Positions 12,101 through 22,700 are shown, numbered from the stretch's first letter. The stretch: DNA of 64,000 bases from Closterium sp. Naga37s-1 (GCA_947471745.1 CANJKZ010000080.1:3946001-4010000), one strand, 5' to 3'. Notes: generated from the letters alone by a model not told the origin. Numbers and translations: made by a program.

Positions 12101-15100
12101 AACCTGACTCATCCCAACAGGGCGAGTCTGCACGTCCATCTCACGCAGCGGCACAGTGGGGTTCGAGAAGGCAGAGCTGGTCGTTGACTTTTCTGAATGA
12201 ATCCATTCACGTGCGCTCTGCACACCATCCCCTCCTCACCCTCCAGGTACTCGGGGTACAACCTGACGCACCCCATCAGGGCGAGCCTGCACTTCCACCT
12301 GACCGCAGCGGCACAGTGGGGCTGGAGAAGGCAGAGCTGGTCGTTGACTTGTCTGAGTGGATTGAGGTGCCCGTCATCCCAACCCCACTACCCGCCTCCC
12401 CTGTCACCCCCCTCACCCTCTCCCCCCTTTAGGTACTCGGGGTACAACCTGACGCACCCCATCAGGGCGAGCCTGCACTTCCACCTCACCCGCAGCGGCA
12501 CAGTGGGGCTTGAGAAGGCAGAGCTGGTCGTTGACTTCTCTGAATGGATTGAAGTGCCGGTTATCCCACCCCCGTCCGCTGCCAACGCCACTGCCAATGC
12601 AACTGCGAATGCCACTGCTGCCAACGCTACTGGTGACGGTGCTGCGGGTGGTGCTGGTGATGATGGGTCAGAGGCAGCTGCAGCGGAGAAAGATGCTTCA
12701 GCAGGAGAGGGCAGCAGTGACGTTGGGATCGAGGGCGCAGGAGAGAAGGGAGAGGGCGAGAAGGGTGGAGAGGAGGTGGGGAAAGACGGGGAGAAGAAGG
12801 GGGAGAAGGAAGGAGAGAAGGAGGCAGAGGCTCCTAAAGTGCAGATGAGGAAGAAGCTAAGGAAGAGGACGATCAGGGTGCCTCTGCAGGTGTCTGATAC
12901 GACTGAAGGGTTCCAGCGCATGATGACGGATGAGGAGATGACAGATGCCGAGATCCGATTGGACAAGCTGAAGAAGAGGGACGAGGAGAAGCGAGCCGTT
13001 GCTGAGGCGAAGAACACCCTGGAGGCTTATATCTACTCCATGAAGGATAAGGTGAGATGCGAGGAGAGATGTGAGGATAAAGGGTGTGTGTGGGACAAGG
13101 CAGGGGGTATAGGAGAAGCGGGCTGTTGCTGAGGCGAAGAACACCCTGGAGGCGTAAATCTACTCCATGAAGGATAAGGTGAGCGTGAGAGGCGAGGTAC
13201 AATGGCAGGGTGGAGAGAAGAAAGGCAAAGAACACTCAGGAGGCGTATATCTACTCTATGAAGGATAAGGTGAGAGAGGGACATGGGGGGGTAGGAGACG
13301 TGAAAGAGACATGGGAGGTCAAGGTGGGAGTGTGAGAGTGGGGAGAAGAGAGGCTCTGATGAGGCGAAGAACACTCTGGAGGCATATATATATGCCATGA
13401 AGGATAAGGTGAGTTTGAGAGGCTAGGTGCAGTCGGAGGCAGGGAAAAAGGGCGAAGAACACCCTAGAGACGTATATCTACTCCATGAAGGATTAGGTGA
13501 GTGGTGGGGGACGGTGGAGAGTCGAGACGAATGCGTAGGTTGAGAGGGATGAGGCATAGCGCTGTTGCTGAGGCGAAGAGGCACATTTTTTGAAGGCGCA
13601 TTTTCGCTCACCACAAAGCAGCAGCGCAAGTTGCTGTATCCTCACCTCCCTTACCCGCCCCCTGCCCTTATCCACCCTCACCTCCCCGATTAACCCTCAC
13701 CTTACAGATGGATTCAGAGGAGGACCTGATTAGATTCACCACGGAGCAGCAGCGCGATGCTTTCCACACATCCTCACCTTCGACACCCTCCTTACTTCTT
13801 CCCCTATTAACCACACCATGATCAAACAGATGGAATCAGAGGAGGATCTGATCAAGGTCACCACGGAGCAGCTGCGCGACTCCTTCCGCTCCCAGCTAGT
13901 TGATGTACGTCTCCCCATCTCCATCTCGCCTGCCATTCTGTGCTCTTGATACCCGCGTTTGCTTCTTTAGCCGATCCAGTAAGTTCTCTGCTGCAGCTGC
14001 TGCTCTTGGCCCAATGTACGCCTGTCCCACTTTCCCGCTTTGCCAAAAGTGTGGAGAAGTGTCCTTTTCCACTTGCCCGCTTCGCCTCCCATTCTGTGCT
14101 CTGGATACCTGGATCGTCAAGGCAAACTATTGTTACAGTGGATGAGCCTAAATGGTTGTATATGTTCTGCATGCATGTGCACGTGTATATGCATGGGCAT
14201 GGACATGGGCATGCGGATTTGCACGGGCATGGCATGGGCATGGGCATGGGCATGGGAATGGGCATGGGCATGGGCATGGGCATGGCAGGCGGAGGACTGG
14301 CTATACATGGATGGGGAGAACGCCAAGGCAGCGGAGTTCAAGGCCAAGTTGGGTGACCTTAAGAAAACCGGGGACACCTTCATGTTCCGGTCAGTGCTTG
14401 CTTGCTTAGGGAATGGAGGAGCCATTCCACTCTAGGCATTATCTGTCTGTCTTCTTTTCCAGTCAGCAATCAAATGATGCTTTATTCCGCTTTTCTCTTT
14501 GGCATAGCCACTCCTCCCCTGCCCTACCCTCAATCCCCCACCCCTGATTCCCTGACTCCTACTTTTCTCAAGCGCCGTAAGAAATGACACCCCTGAACCC
14601 CTTATGCCCTGATGCTTTTCTTCCTATTTTGCAGCAAGAACGAGCTGACTGCTCGCCCTGCTGCTGTTGGTGTTGGCCGTTCCTTTGCCGACTCTACGTA
14701 TGATGTACGTTCACCTCTTCCCACTGCTCGGCACCACTTAGCATCCGTCCGCACCGCACACCACAGCTGCAGTTCATTGCCTTAAACAGATGTTGGCTGT
14801 TTGCTGTGGACCAGCAGTTTACTGGAATATTGCACCCAGTGCTCCAGTCAAACTGAGTCTGGGATACAAGTTTAATAAATACTAAAACATGAATATTAGC
14901 AGCCGTATGTTGCAGTAACGAGTGAACAATATTTCTAATTCATGTTTTTTTTCTGTTCACGCTGCTCCCCCCGCCCATCCATCAGCTCCTGGAGTCGTGG
15001 AGAACCGAGAAGCCATGGTTGAACGCCACCACTGACATTGACCCGGTATGTGCAAATATGGGTATACCGTGTGACATGGCTGTGGTTTCTGACTCAAAAT

Positions 15101-16477
15101 GGGGGGTGAATTCAACAGCTGTGGTGAGTCCAACAGCCATTGGAGTCGTGGAGAACCGAGAAGCCATGGTTGAACGCCACCACTGACATTGACCCGGTAT
15201 GTGCAAATATGGGTATACCGTGTGACATGGCTGTGGTTTCTGACTCATAATGGGGGGTGAATTCAACAGCTGTGGTGAGTCCAACAGCCATTGGAGTCGT
15301 GGAGAACTGAGAAACCATGGTTGAAATATAAGTACGTATCTGTTGTTGATAGGCATAGCAATTGACAATGGTTTGGTGTCACCAAGCGGGTTTGACTGGG
15401 TGTGACGATTTCAGCATTAACCCAGTGTGTGAGCAGATACTCCTCTCTTGAAAGCTATACTAGTATGTGCTGAAGCCCAGGTGTTGCTTGACACAAGGCC
15501 TTAAGATTTCCTGACGTTTTCTCGCTCCCGCCCTCTCCCCCTCTCACCCCTTCCCCATGTGTGCACCCAGGTTTTGTCTGACGTGGAGAGCTTTATCAAG
15601 TGGCTCGACGACAAGACAGCAGCTCAAGCCAAGTGAGTGCATCAGCCTTACATGCTAGCTCAAACAAGTGACTCCCTTGTGAACTTACAGCGTGTAGGAA
15701 GGTCAGAGCTTTAGGAGGAAAAGAATCCTTCTTCCCCTCCCCCCATTCCCCATCAGCCTCAAATGCGGCATGGTCTCACTTCCACCACTCTCTTCCCGTT
15801 CCCCCCCCCACCACCCTTCCCGTTCCTCCTTTCTCCACATCCCACCATCTGCTACTGCTGCTGGGTACAGGAAGCGTGCTCATGAGGACCCAGCCTTTTC
15901 ATCGAAGGAGGTCTACAGCAGAGTGGATACCATCGAAGCCAAGGTACTTGGCTACTCAGATTCCCACTGCCTCACATTTTACCATTCATTAAAAAGCCAT
16001 TCGTTTCGTCTAAGGACAGAGTGGACATGATCGAAGCCAAGGTACTTTGCTACTCATATTCCCGCCGCCTCACATATACCATCTATTAAAATCCATTCCC
16101 TTCATTCAAGGAGGTCTACAGCAGAGTGGACATGATCACACACATCACTTCCCTCCTTGGTGCCTCATTCCTTTTCGCCTACCCCTCTTTCCGTCTCCCC
16201 CTCTTTCCGCCTCCCCCTCTTTCCGCCTCCCCCTCAGGTGAATCGCCTCAAGAGAATCCCGAAGCCCAAGCCCAAGAAGGTTCCTGCACCTCCCTCTTCC
16301 CGCAACGCCACCACCGGCAACACCACCACCAGCAACAACACCACTGGTGCCTCTGATTCTACCACTGATACCCCTTCCTCTTCTTCCACTAAGGACAAAA
16401 GTGCCTCCCCGGCACCCGCCGGCGGTGAGGAGAAAGGAAAGGGTGAGGAGTGGAAGGATGTGCGAGATGAGTTGTGA
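9138..16477 (+). CDS. HSP70-17: ER-lumenal Hsp70-family chaperone HSP70-17 / HYOU1 (Grp170), 13 exons
   Basis: This is the large Hsp70-like ER chaperone that acts as nucleotide exchange factor and holdase for BiP. Exons: 9138-10055, 10278-10507, 10727-10886, 11233-11529, 11701-11843, 12433-13051, 13830-13904, 14289-14389, 14635-14704, 14986-15045, 15571-15632, 15871-15943, 16238-16477; all phases agree, 1015 residues. Residues about 15-32 form a signal peptide (MVLGVTLTILALVPFVSG). The ATPase domain follows, with FTVDLGSESMKVAVV, VISVPAYFSQSQRQS, FDMGATSTYA and VELVGGATRVPKVQ. The variable loop has repeated N-glycosylation sequons (NATANATANAT) and a Lys/Glu-rich linker. The C-terminal helical region has AEDWLYMDGE and VNRLKRIPKPKPKK. 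The protein ends VRDEL, a probable RDEL-type ER retrieval signal. Introns carry many copies of exon edges. Confidence 0.95.
10921..11016 (+). repeat. Second copy of HYOU1 exon 3 3' half
   Basis: About 95 bp repeats the end of exon 3 (LQGAIAGANTTVDVIYAVEL, then VGGATRVPK) and runs into GTAACC. It differs from exon 3 at several codons (IADANITMDD became IAGANTTVDV), so it has had time to diverge. It lacks the exon start and an acceptor. Confidence 0.75.
11930..12400 (+). repeat. Three decayed copies of HYOU1 exon 6 start
   Basis: The exon 6 head (YSGYNLTHPIRASLHFHLTR, then SGTVGLEKAELVVDFSEWIE) occurs four times in about 700 bp. Copies start at about 11941 (acceptor side truncated), 12089 and 12247; the working copy begins at 12433. 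The 12089 copy is two bases short and the 12247 copy one base short in the HLTRSG region, so both are out of frame. Only the last copy continues into the full 619-nt exon. Confidence 0.85.
13100..13500 (+). repeat. Four copies of HYOU1 exon 6 tail with donor
   Basis: The exon 6 end (EAKNTLEAYIYSMKDK followed by GTGAG) recurs at about 13131-13176, 13225-13270, 13368-13410 and 13455-13498. One copy has TAA in place of TAT and the last has lost the donor GT (GATTAGGTGAG). The copies span about 400 bp of the intron before exon 7. Confidence 0.8.
13709..13775 (+). pseudogene. Decayed copy of HYOU1 exon 7
   Basis: Acceptor CTTACAG and the start of exon 7 (MDSEEDLIRFTTEQQRD) are present, but the match ends before the donor. 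The intact copy (MESEEDLIKVTTEQLRDSFR) is 120 bp downstream with a GTACGT donor. Confidence 0.75.
14188..14287 (+). repeat. GGGCAT hexanucleotide array at an intron end
   Basis: A run of GGGCAT units, interrupted in its left half and nearly pure from about 14228, ends at the acceptor of HYOU1 exon 8 (CATGGCAG at 14281-14288). The usual polypyrimidine tract is therefore replaced by a purine-rich repeat right next to the acceptor. Confidence 0.8.
14991..15340 (+). repeat. 151-bp tandem repeat containing HYOU1 exon 10
   Basis: The unit begins with GGAGTCGTGGAGAACCGAGA at 14991, 15142 and 15293. It includes most of exon 10, its GTATGTG donor and 90 bp of intron. The second unit is nearly identical to the first but lacks the exon acceptor, so it offers a spare donor only. 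The near identity shows a recent event. Confidence 0.9.
16003..16138 (+). repeat. Two partial copies of HYOU1 exon 12 tail
   Basis: The exon 12 end (VYSRVDTIEAK and GTACTT) recurs at about 16014-16048 (RVDMIEAK, GTACTTTG) and 16110-16138 (EVYSRVDMI). The first keeps a donor. Confidence 0.75.
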
Positions 16478-16539
16478 GACTCGGAGCGACATATCGGCAC
16501 GCCTGCTATGGTGTGGTAATCACGGAGGCTAGCGTCCGC

Positions 16540-16930
16540 CTCACTAGCCTGCTTCCTCAGTAATCAGCTATTGTCTAGGTAGTCCAAGTTGACTTGAAAA
16601 ACACATTGCTGTCTGCAGAGCCTTAGGGATACCTGGCAACAGTGTTGCTTTTTCCGATGCAGATCAGCAGCAAGCCATACTGTCCAGACATGTTTGCTGC
16701 AAGCTCATTTCACTGCTGAGCTCTGAATGTTCTATTTGTCTGGTTTACTACACTGGCCCGCTTCTTCAGCTATTGGCTTTTGCTTAGTATTTTGACTTGA
16801 AAACCACCTTGCTTGCTTCCTACCTACAGGTCACAGCAAGACCAGGTGATGGAAGAGATTTCCTGATAGCGGATCAGCAAGCATTGCTGGACCTAGATAG
16901 TTGCTGCTGCAAGCTCACTGGACTGCTTAG
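16540..16930 (+). repeat. Tandem duplication in the HYOU1 3' region
   Basis: A segment of about 190 bp after the HYOU1 stop codon (16540-16730) is repeated in diverged form at 16757-16930. Shared blocks in the same order are a CTGCTTC(C/T)TCAG start, TTGACTTGAAAA, GATCAGCA and GCTGCAAGCTCA. It probably lies in the 3' untranslated region. Confidence 0.6.
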
Positions 16931-17114
16931 AATAACAATCACCAAGACTGGTGGCCTGGAATTCATTTTTTCCCATTGAATTTGCTCCATCAAGCTGAAA
17001 CAACAAACCAAAACTGTAATAAAAATAATGAAGTCGTACAAACAAGATCTACACTCCACATACGATTTCTACATGTCAACTTCAGAAACTTGTAGAACTG
17101 TAGAGAAGTCTTCA

Positions 17115-19231
17115 ATTGGAATCTTCTTTACTGGAACTTGGATCTTGGACCTTGGTCTTCGGTCTTCGCATGGACCCCTCTTGGCCGCTAGAGGAAAAGC
17201 CTCTAGCGTTCACCCTAACACCACGATGAGGTGGAGGTCCTTCGTTAGGGAACCTGCAAGAAAAAACACTAAAACAAAGAGGAGGGACGGTTAGTAGGAT
17301 TAATGTAAATGCCAGCGAGCGGAGAACACCTCGGAGCTTGAAGTAGCTTCTCTGTTGTCAGGTTGTCAGGTTGCCGCGGTGAGCCACAAAAAGTGGCGGG
17401 AGTAAAGAGGAGGGAACCCAACCCACCCAGTCGCGTCGCGTCCCCATCGCCTAACCACCCAGTCGCGTCGCGTCCCCATCGCCTAACCACCCAGTCGCGT
17501 CGCGTCCCCATCGCCTAACCACCCAGTCGCGTCGCGTCCCCATCGCCTAACCACCCAGTCGCGTCGCGTCCCCATCGCCTAACCACCCAGTCACGTCGCG
17601 TCCCCATCGCCTAACCACCCAGTCGCGTCGCGTCCCCATCGCCTAACCACCCAGTCGCGTCGCGTCCCCATCGCCTAACCACCCAGTCGCGTCGCGTCCC
17701 CATCGCCTAACCACCCAGTCGCGTCGCGTCCCCATCGCCTAACCACCCAGTCGCGTCGCGTCCCCATCGCCTAACTACCCAGTCGCGTCGCGTCCCCATC
17801 GCCTACCCACCCAGCCCACACCGCCCTCGTCTGTCCAGTCTGTGCTGCTGTTGCAGTTGTCGCTCCACCTTCTGAGAAAGGGAAGGAGGGGAAGGGGGGA
17901 GTCAAGCTCCTCGCAGCTCCTTGCTCCTCGTTGCTACTTGCTTCTCCTTGTTGGTCCTCGTTCGATCCTCGCTTTGCGCTGATCCTTAGCTCCCGACTTC
18001 CTGCACCACAGAGAACAACTTAAAAACGACGTTAGTACTTTATAAAACAAAGCCGTCGGGAAAATGATCACAACACCTTACCATGTGAGTGAGGTCGGCC
18101 CGAGGGTCCTTGCTCCTTGCTCCTTCAGCTTCATACGCCACACCGCGACTCCTCCTGCTTCACAAACAAACAAGGACGTGAGTACTTTAGAAAAAGTAAA
18201 ACGCTTGGAACGGACGAAACGTACCAAGGTGGGGTCGTGGGCTCTCCTTCTTCGGTCTTCACCTTCGTCCTCCGCCTGTCTAACACGCACAAGGAGAAAA
18301 GAGAAGACATGAGTAAATCGGATAAATAAAAACCACTAAAAATGGACAGTACATACCAAGGCGAAGTGTTGTCTCCTCCTTGGTCGGTCTTCATCTTCAT
18401 CTTCGTTGCTTCGGTCTTCATCTTCGTTCTCCGCCTGTCTAACACGCACAAGGAGAAAAGGAAAGACGTGAGTAAATCGGATAAATAAAAACACTAAAAA
18501 TGGACAAAACTTACCAAGGCGAAGTGTTGTTTCCTCCTTGGTCGGTCTTCATCTTCATCTTCGTTGCTTCGGTCTTCATCTTCATCTTCGTTGCTTCGGT
18601 CTTCATCTTCGTTCTCCGCCTGTCTAACACGCACAAGGAGAAAAGGAAAGACGTGAGTAAATCGGATAAATAAAAACACTAAAAATGGACAAAGCTTACC
18701 AAGGCGAAGTGTTGTCTCCTCCTTGGTCGGTCTTCATCTTCATCTTCGTTGCTTCGGTCTTCATCTTCGTTCTCCGCCTGTCTAACACGCACAAGGAGAA
18801 AAGGAAAGACGTGAGTAAATCGGATAAATAAAATCACTAAAAATGGACAAAACTTACCAAGGCGAAGTGTTGTTTCCTCCTTGGTCGGTCTTCATCTTCA
18901 TCTTCGCTGCTTCGGTCTTCATCTTCGTTCTCCGCCTGTCTAACACGCACAAGGAGAAAAGGAAAGACGTGAGTAAATCGGATAAATAAAAACACTAAAA
19001 ATGGACAAAACTTACCAAGGCGAAGTGTTGTCTCCTCCTTGGTCGGTCTTCATCTTCATCTTCGTTCCTCCGCCTGCCTAACACGCACAAGGAGAAAAAT
19101 GACAGACGTGAGTAAATCGAATATATAAAAACACTAAAAATGGACGACACTTACCAAGGTAAAGTCGCTCCTCGCACCTCGCTCCACCCGCTTCGCACAC
19201 CACCAGCGCCAATACTCCTGGAATGCTCCTG
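17115..19231 (-). other. Tandem array of exon-like units (candidate spliced transcript, coding unproven)
   Basis: On the minus strand a 158-bp unit is repeated. It consists of an exon-like block flanked by TTAG acceptor and GTAAGT donor (82 nt) and a 76-bp AT-rich spacer that looks like a short intron. Blocks: 19231-19155 (divergent), 19077-19016, 18939-18858, 18781-18700, 18623-18515 (109 nt, one internal 27-bp expansion), 18438-18357, 18279-18225. Unrelated blocks with good splice sites follow at 18154-18082 and from 18000. A last block at about 17264-17115 encodes FPNEGPPPHRG to KEDSN and a stop. The repeated block can read NEDEDRSNEDEDEDRPRR, highly charged, but 82 and 109 are both 3n+1, so successive blocks change frame. 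It may be a non-coding RNA or a disordered-protein gene. No family recognised. Confidence 0.5.
17420..17812. repeat. 32-bp minisatellite, about 12 copies
   Basis: Unit CACCCAGTCGCGTCGCGTCC plus 12 further bases (CCATCGCCTAAC), 32 bp, nearly perfect for about 12 copies, with one A variant near 17590. There are no spacers between units. It lies between the last two candidate exons of the minus-strand exon array. Confidence 0.9.
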
Positions 19232-19436
19232 CTGAACGCACCAAGAATAAACAAAGTAAGTTAGTGATCTCAAGAAGGATGAGAATAAAGAACGAACAAG
19301 CCGAAAACGAACAATAAAGCTGGAAAAAACTGAAAGAAAACGATGACGAAAAAGAGAAATTCAAACCGTCCGCCGAGCGTCGTGCGATGGGAGAAGCGCC
19401 GTCCGCCACCATGCGCCACGCGAGAAGGACCACCAA

Positions 19437-21190
19437 TCCGCCGCGAGCATCGCGCCGCGAAGTAGTCGCCTTCGCCCGGCCGTGGAGATTCAGCGGTAGA
19501 GATATGGCCGTGAAAATCAGTTCGAGAGGCTCGAGGTGGAACAGTAATCTTCTTCGGGCAACAAGCTTTGTAAAGGCTCAACCCAGGCAGCAGGCAGCTC
19601 GCTCTCTCACGACTCTCTACCCAACCCGTCCCACACCCGACTTCTATAGCTCAACGCTGCCGCGTGCCATTGGGTTTTCGCCAGTACTAGCCGGAAGCCT
19701 TTCGGAAAGATTAGCTTGCTCGGTGAACAAAAATGGATTATAATGTGTGTATGGGATGTGTGGGAACGATCGAGCTGGTACGAGAAGCGGTAGCGCGCTG
19801 AACCATGAGTAGAAGCGTGCTCCGGCAAGCACTTGCTCGTTCTTCCGCTCGACCTTTCCCTGACAGGATTCGTTTGGTTGGGTTGGATGGCGGCCGGTGC
19901 GCGCGATGCAGAGCGCTTCAAACCAATTGTGATGGGTGTCAGGAAGTATCGAGGTGTGGCACTTGTGAAATGTTTACCCAGTTTGGCTCCAATTGCTGGG
20001 TGCAGTGCGGTGCGACGCAATGCTGTGCTGTCATTTTGGCGGCCACAGCGCGAATTTCTGTAGGCATAGTATGAACAGTTGGATGGTGGTGGAGTGACAC
20101 CTTGAACGGTGGCGATTTGCTTGGCATGGTATGGATGTGGCATCATGGCATGGCATGGTGATGCTGTGTGTTATTATGGGCCAACGATTTCCCGCTTATG
20201 ACGGCAGAGACGCATGCTTCGGGAGGGAACTTTCAGCAGCAGACATACTGTGGCGGCCCAATTGGTGTACGCTGTACGAGCGGATCCAATACTACACAGG
20301 TTTACATTCCTCGATTGGGTTTGAAAAACACACACGATTGTGCTCAAGTTGTACTGTGGATCTTTGATTCACAGGCTGGTTAATTTTGCTGTTTGGTTTG
20401 GTTTGGTTTGGTTTGGTGTTGTTTGTTGCAATCGAGAATGTTGGTGGCGCGTATTGCTGTTGGGAGTTTTGGCACCCACCCAGGTATGCACGACGGATGG
20501 AATACGTTTGGCACGGATGGACCTAGGGCAGGCTGGAACTTGTTAGGAGGAGCCGTGGCATTTGGTTATTATTCTCCCGACGATAATGTTTTGCGTGAGG
20601 TGCGGGACGGCGGTGGTTTGGTTGGTCCAGAAATTAGTTCGTGATTGGGCAAGCAACTATTCAGCTGCCCTCGCAACCAGTTTTGCTGCTTGTAATCCGT
20701 GCTGGGCAGCTGAAAATGCAAGGAGTGCTTGGGAAAATATTTGCGCGAGCCAATAGCAATGAAGTGCGTTTTGCCATCGTGGCACAGCCAGCCAGCACAA
20801 CCTTATCAACAACCTCAATCATCCACCTCACATTCTTCCATCTACCACACCACACCTCATTCTTCAAACCCGTCATTGTCTAGTCACGCTTATCAAGGGG
20901 AGCGGTTACTTCCGCCAGATTGAGGCAGCGTGGATTAGTTCCGCGTCGCATATTTTTACCGTCCATGATTGGATGTCGTTCTCGTCAGATCTAAACGGTA
21001 GACCGTAAAGCCGCGACTTGAACAGTCGCGGAATCCGTGGCGCTTCACAGATTTTAATAGCGTGGTGGTAGTTGCGCGATTCCGATGTTTGACTGCTAGT
21101 CAGTGGTTGTTCAGATCTGATGTTTTTTTTAAATAAGATAACGCTCCAGTCTGCGGACGAATAGAAAATCTCCTTTTGCGGACGCATTTG
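19437..21190. other. No recognisable gene
   Basis: Short overlapping open frames only. The left part may hold the 5' end of the minus-strand exon array (a GC-rich block about 19500-19370 with weak donor context). A perfect 8-bp stem (CCGCGACT and AGTCGCGG, 5-base loop) lies at about 21013-21033. Nothing else is supported. Confidence 0.4.
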
Positions 21191-22525
21191 TAGCGTCGAT
21201 TTGCGAACGCATTAGCAGTGTCTTAAGAGGCTTGTCATGCGGACGCACGAGCAGTGCCGATTTGAGCGCGCGTCGTTTGAGTCGCCTCAGTGCGTCGCCT
21301 CAATGCCCCGGTCCGTTAGGCACGCGGCGGAAGCCTCAGGATGGCGCGCTTGGTGGAACGCCTCGGGATCGCCTTTGCACAGGATGGTTGGGGAGGGAAG
21401 AGGGGAGGGAAAGGGAGGGGGAATGATATTGTGAGAAGCTGACGAGAAGCCTAATTTTGGTGGCGAGAGGCGACGCTGGGGAAGCGGGCGGTGACGCTGA
21501 GGCACCTCGTGGAGCCCCTTTCCGCGTTTTGCACCTTTCCGTTTTGCACCTCGTGACGGAAGACTGGTGAGAGGCGACTTGGCGGACTGGCCGTTTTCCC
21601 CGTTTCCCCCCATCCCCCCCCTTCCCCCCCCCTCTCCCCCCTCTTCCTCTCCCCGCGCTTTCTCCCCACTCCTCTCTCTTCCGATCTCCCCTCCCCTGCG
21701 ATTTCCGCCTACTCCCCGTGTTCACCCCTCTTCCCTCGCACCCACCCCTCATCCCCTCTCCGCTCACCGCCCCCTTCACCCCCCACCCCCTCCTCTCCCC
21801 CCCGACCACCCAATCCCCCCCCCCCCCCCCCCCCCCATCCCAACACACAGTCTCGCTCACCTCTCATCCGCTCCCCACACCATGCCTCCCCTCCCCCCTC
21901 ACTCGCTCTTCATCCCTCCCTCTATCCACCCTGCGTTCTCCCCCTTCCCCCCGCCCTCCCCTCGTCTTTCCCCTCACTCACCCCCCATTCTCCCCACCCA
22001 CTCACCCTTATTCACCTCACCTATATATCCCTAGTCTCTCCTTCCCACCCCCTCACGGTCCATCTGTCGTTCCCCCTCCGCTCACCCCTCATCTCCCCCC
22101 ACGTACCTCCGTCTCTCACCCCTCATCTCCCCCCACGTACCTCTGTCTCTCACCCCTCATCTCCCTGCTCTTCTCCAACCTCTCTCCTCTCTGCTCACGC
22201 CCCACACACCGCTCAACCCCCTTCCCACGTAACACTCATCTTGCCTGTCCCCTCTTCCTTCTCTTCCCCTTCAATGTCAACCATCTATGTTATACCCTTT
22301 CCAGCAATATTAATCAACAATGTCAACCGTTAATCTCAGATCAAGTTACAACTTTCCCCTTCTCTCTCTCCTCCCTCCTCCCCCACAAACATCTCCTCTG
22401 GGCCCCCTCCCTTCCTCCCTGCGCACCTCCCCGCTACTCTGTTGGATTGCTTGTCACCCTCCTGTACCCTCAGTACCTGTCACCACAAGCCACTTGACGT
22501 CTCTACCCTCAGTGCACCATTCATG
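21191..22525. other. Pyrimidine-rich stretch with a 22-C run
   Basis: From about 21590 to 22450 the plus strand is almost entirely C and T. It contains an uninterrupted run of C at 21815-21836. Open frames here are by-products of base composition. The texture matches the C/T-rich introns of the neighbouring genes, and the stretch leads into a decayed HYOU1-like segment. Confidence 0.6.
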
Positions 22526-22700
22526 AGCGGACGTCTGCAGCAGAGCGGACGTCTGCAGCAGAGCGGACGTCTGCAGCAGAGCGGACGTCTGCAGCAGAGC
22601 GGACGTCTGCAGCAGAGCGGACGTCTGCAGCAGAGCGCACTCCATTGAAGCCGAGCCAAGTCAAGCGGATTCAACCTCCCACCGCATGCCAAGCCAAGCC
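22526..22700 (+). pseudogene. Possible relic of a HYOU1 C-terminal exon, with an 18-bp expansion
   Basis: An 18-bp unit (CGGACGTCTGCAGCAGAG) is repeated about 6.5 times at 22526-22640. The last copy runs into CACTCCATTGAAGCCGAG. This resembles HYOU1 exon 12 (GGTCTACAGCAGAGTGGAT, then ACCATCGAAGCCAAG) at roughly four bases in five, and the following 20 bases weakly resemble the exon 13 start. One frame reads VCSRAHSIEAE, compare VYSRVDTIEAK. I infer a partial duplicate of the end of HYOU1 whose exon then expanded. The repeat is certain and the origin is a suggestion. Confidence 0.4.

Noticed and set aside
17420..17812. Regular 32-bp repeats suggesting a CRISPR array
   Set aside because: There are no spacers; the units abut each other, and the window is clearly eukaryotic nuclear DNA. 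It is a minisatellite.
19805..20074. Cys-rich plus-strand open frame (CARCRALQTNCDGC and later CWVQCGATQCC)
   Set aside because: The Cys spacing matches no zinc-binding or defensin pattern I know, there is no signal peptide, splice support or neighbouring copy, and 89 codons can occur by chance.
21013..21033. 8-bp perfect hairpin as a terminator or riboswitch
   Set aside because: An isolated short stem in a eukaryotic intergenic region has no such meaning and a stem of this size is expected by chance in 64 kb.
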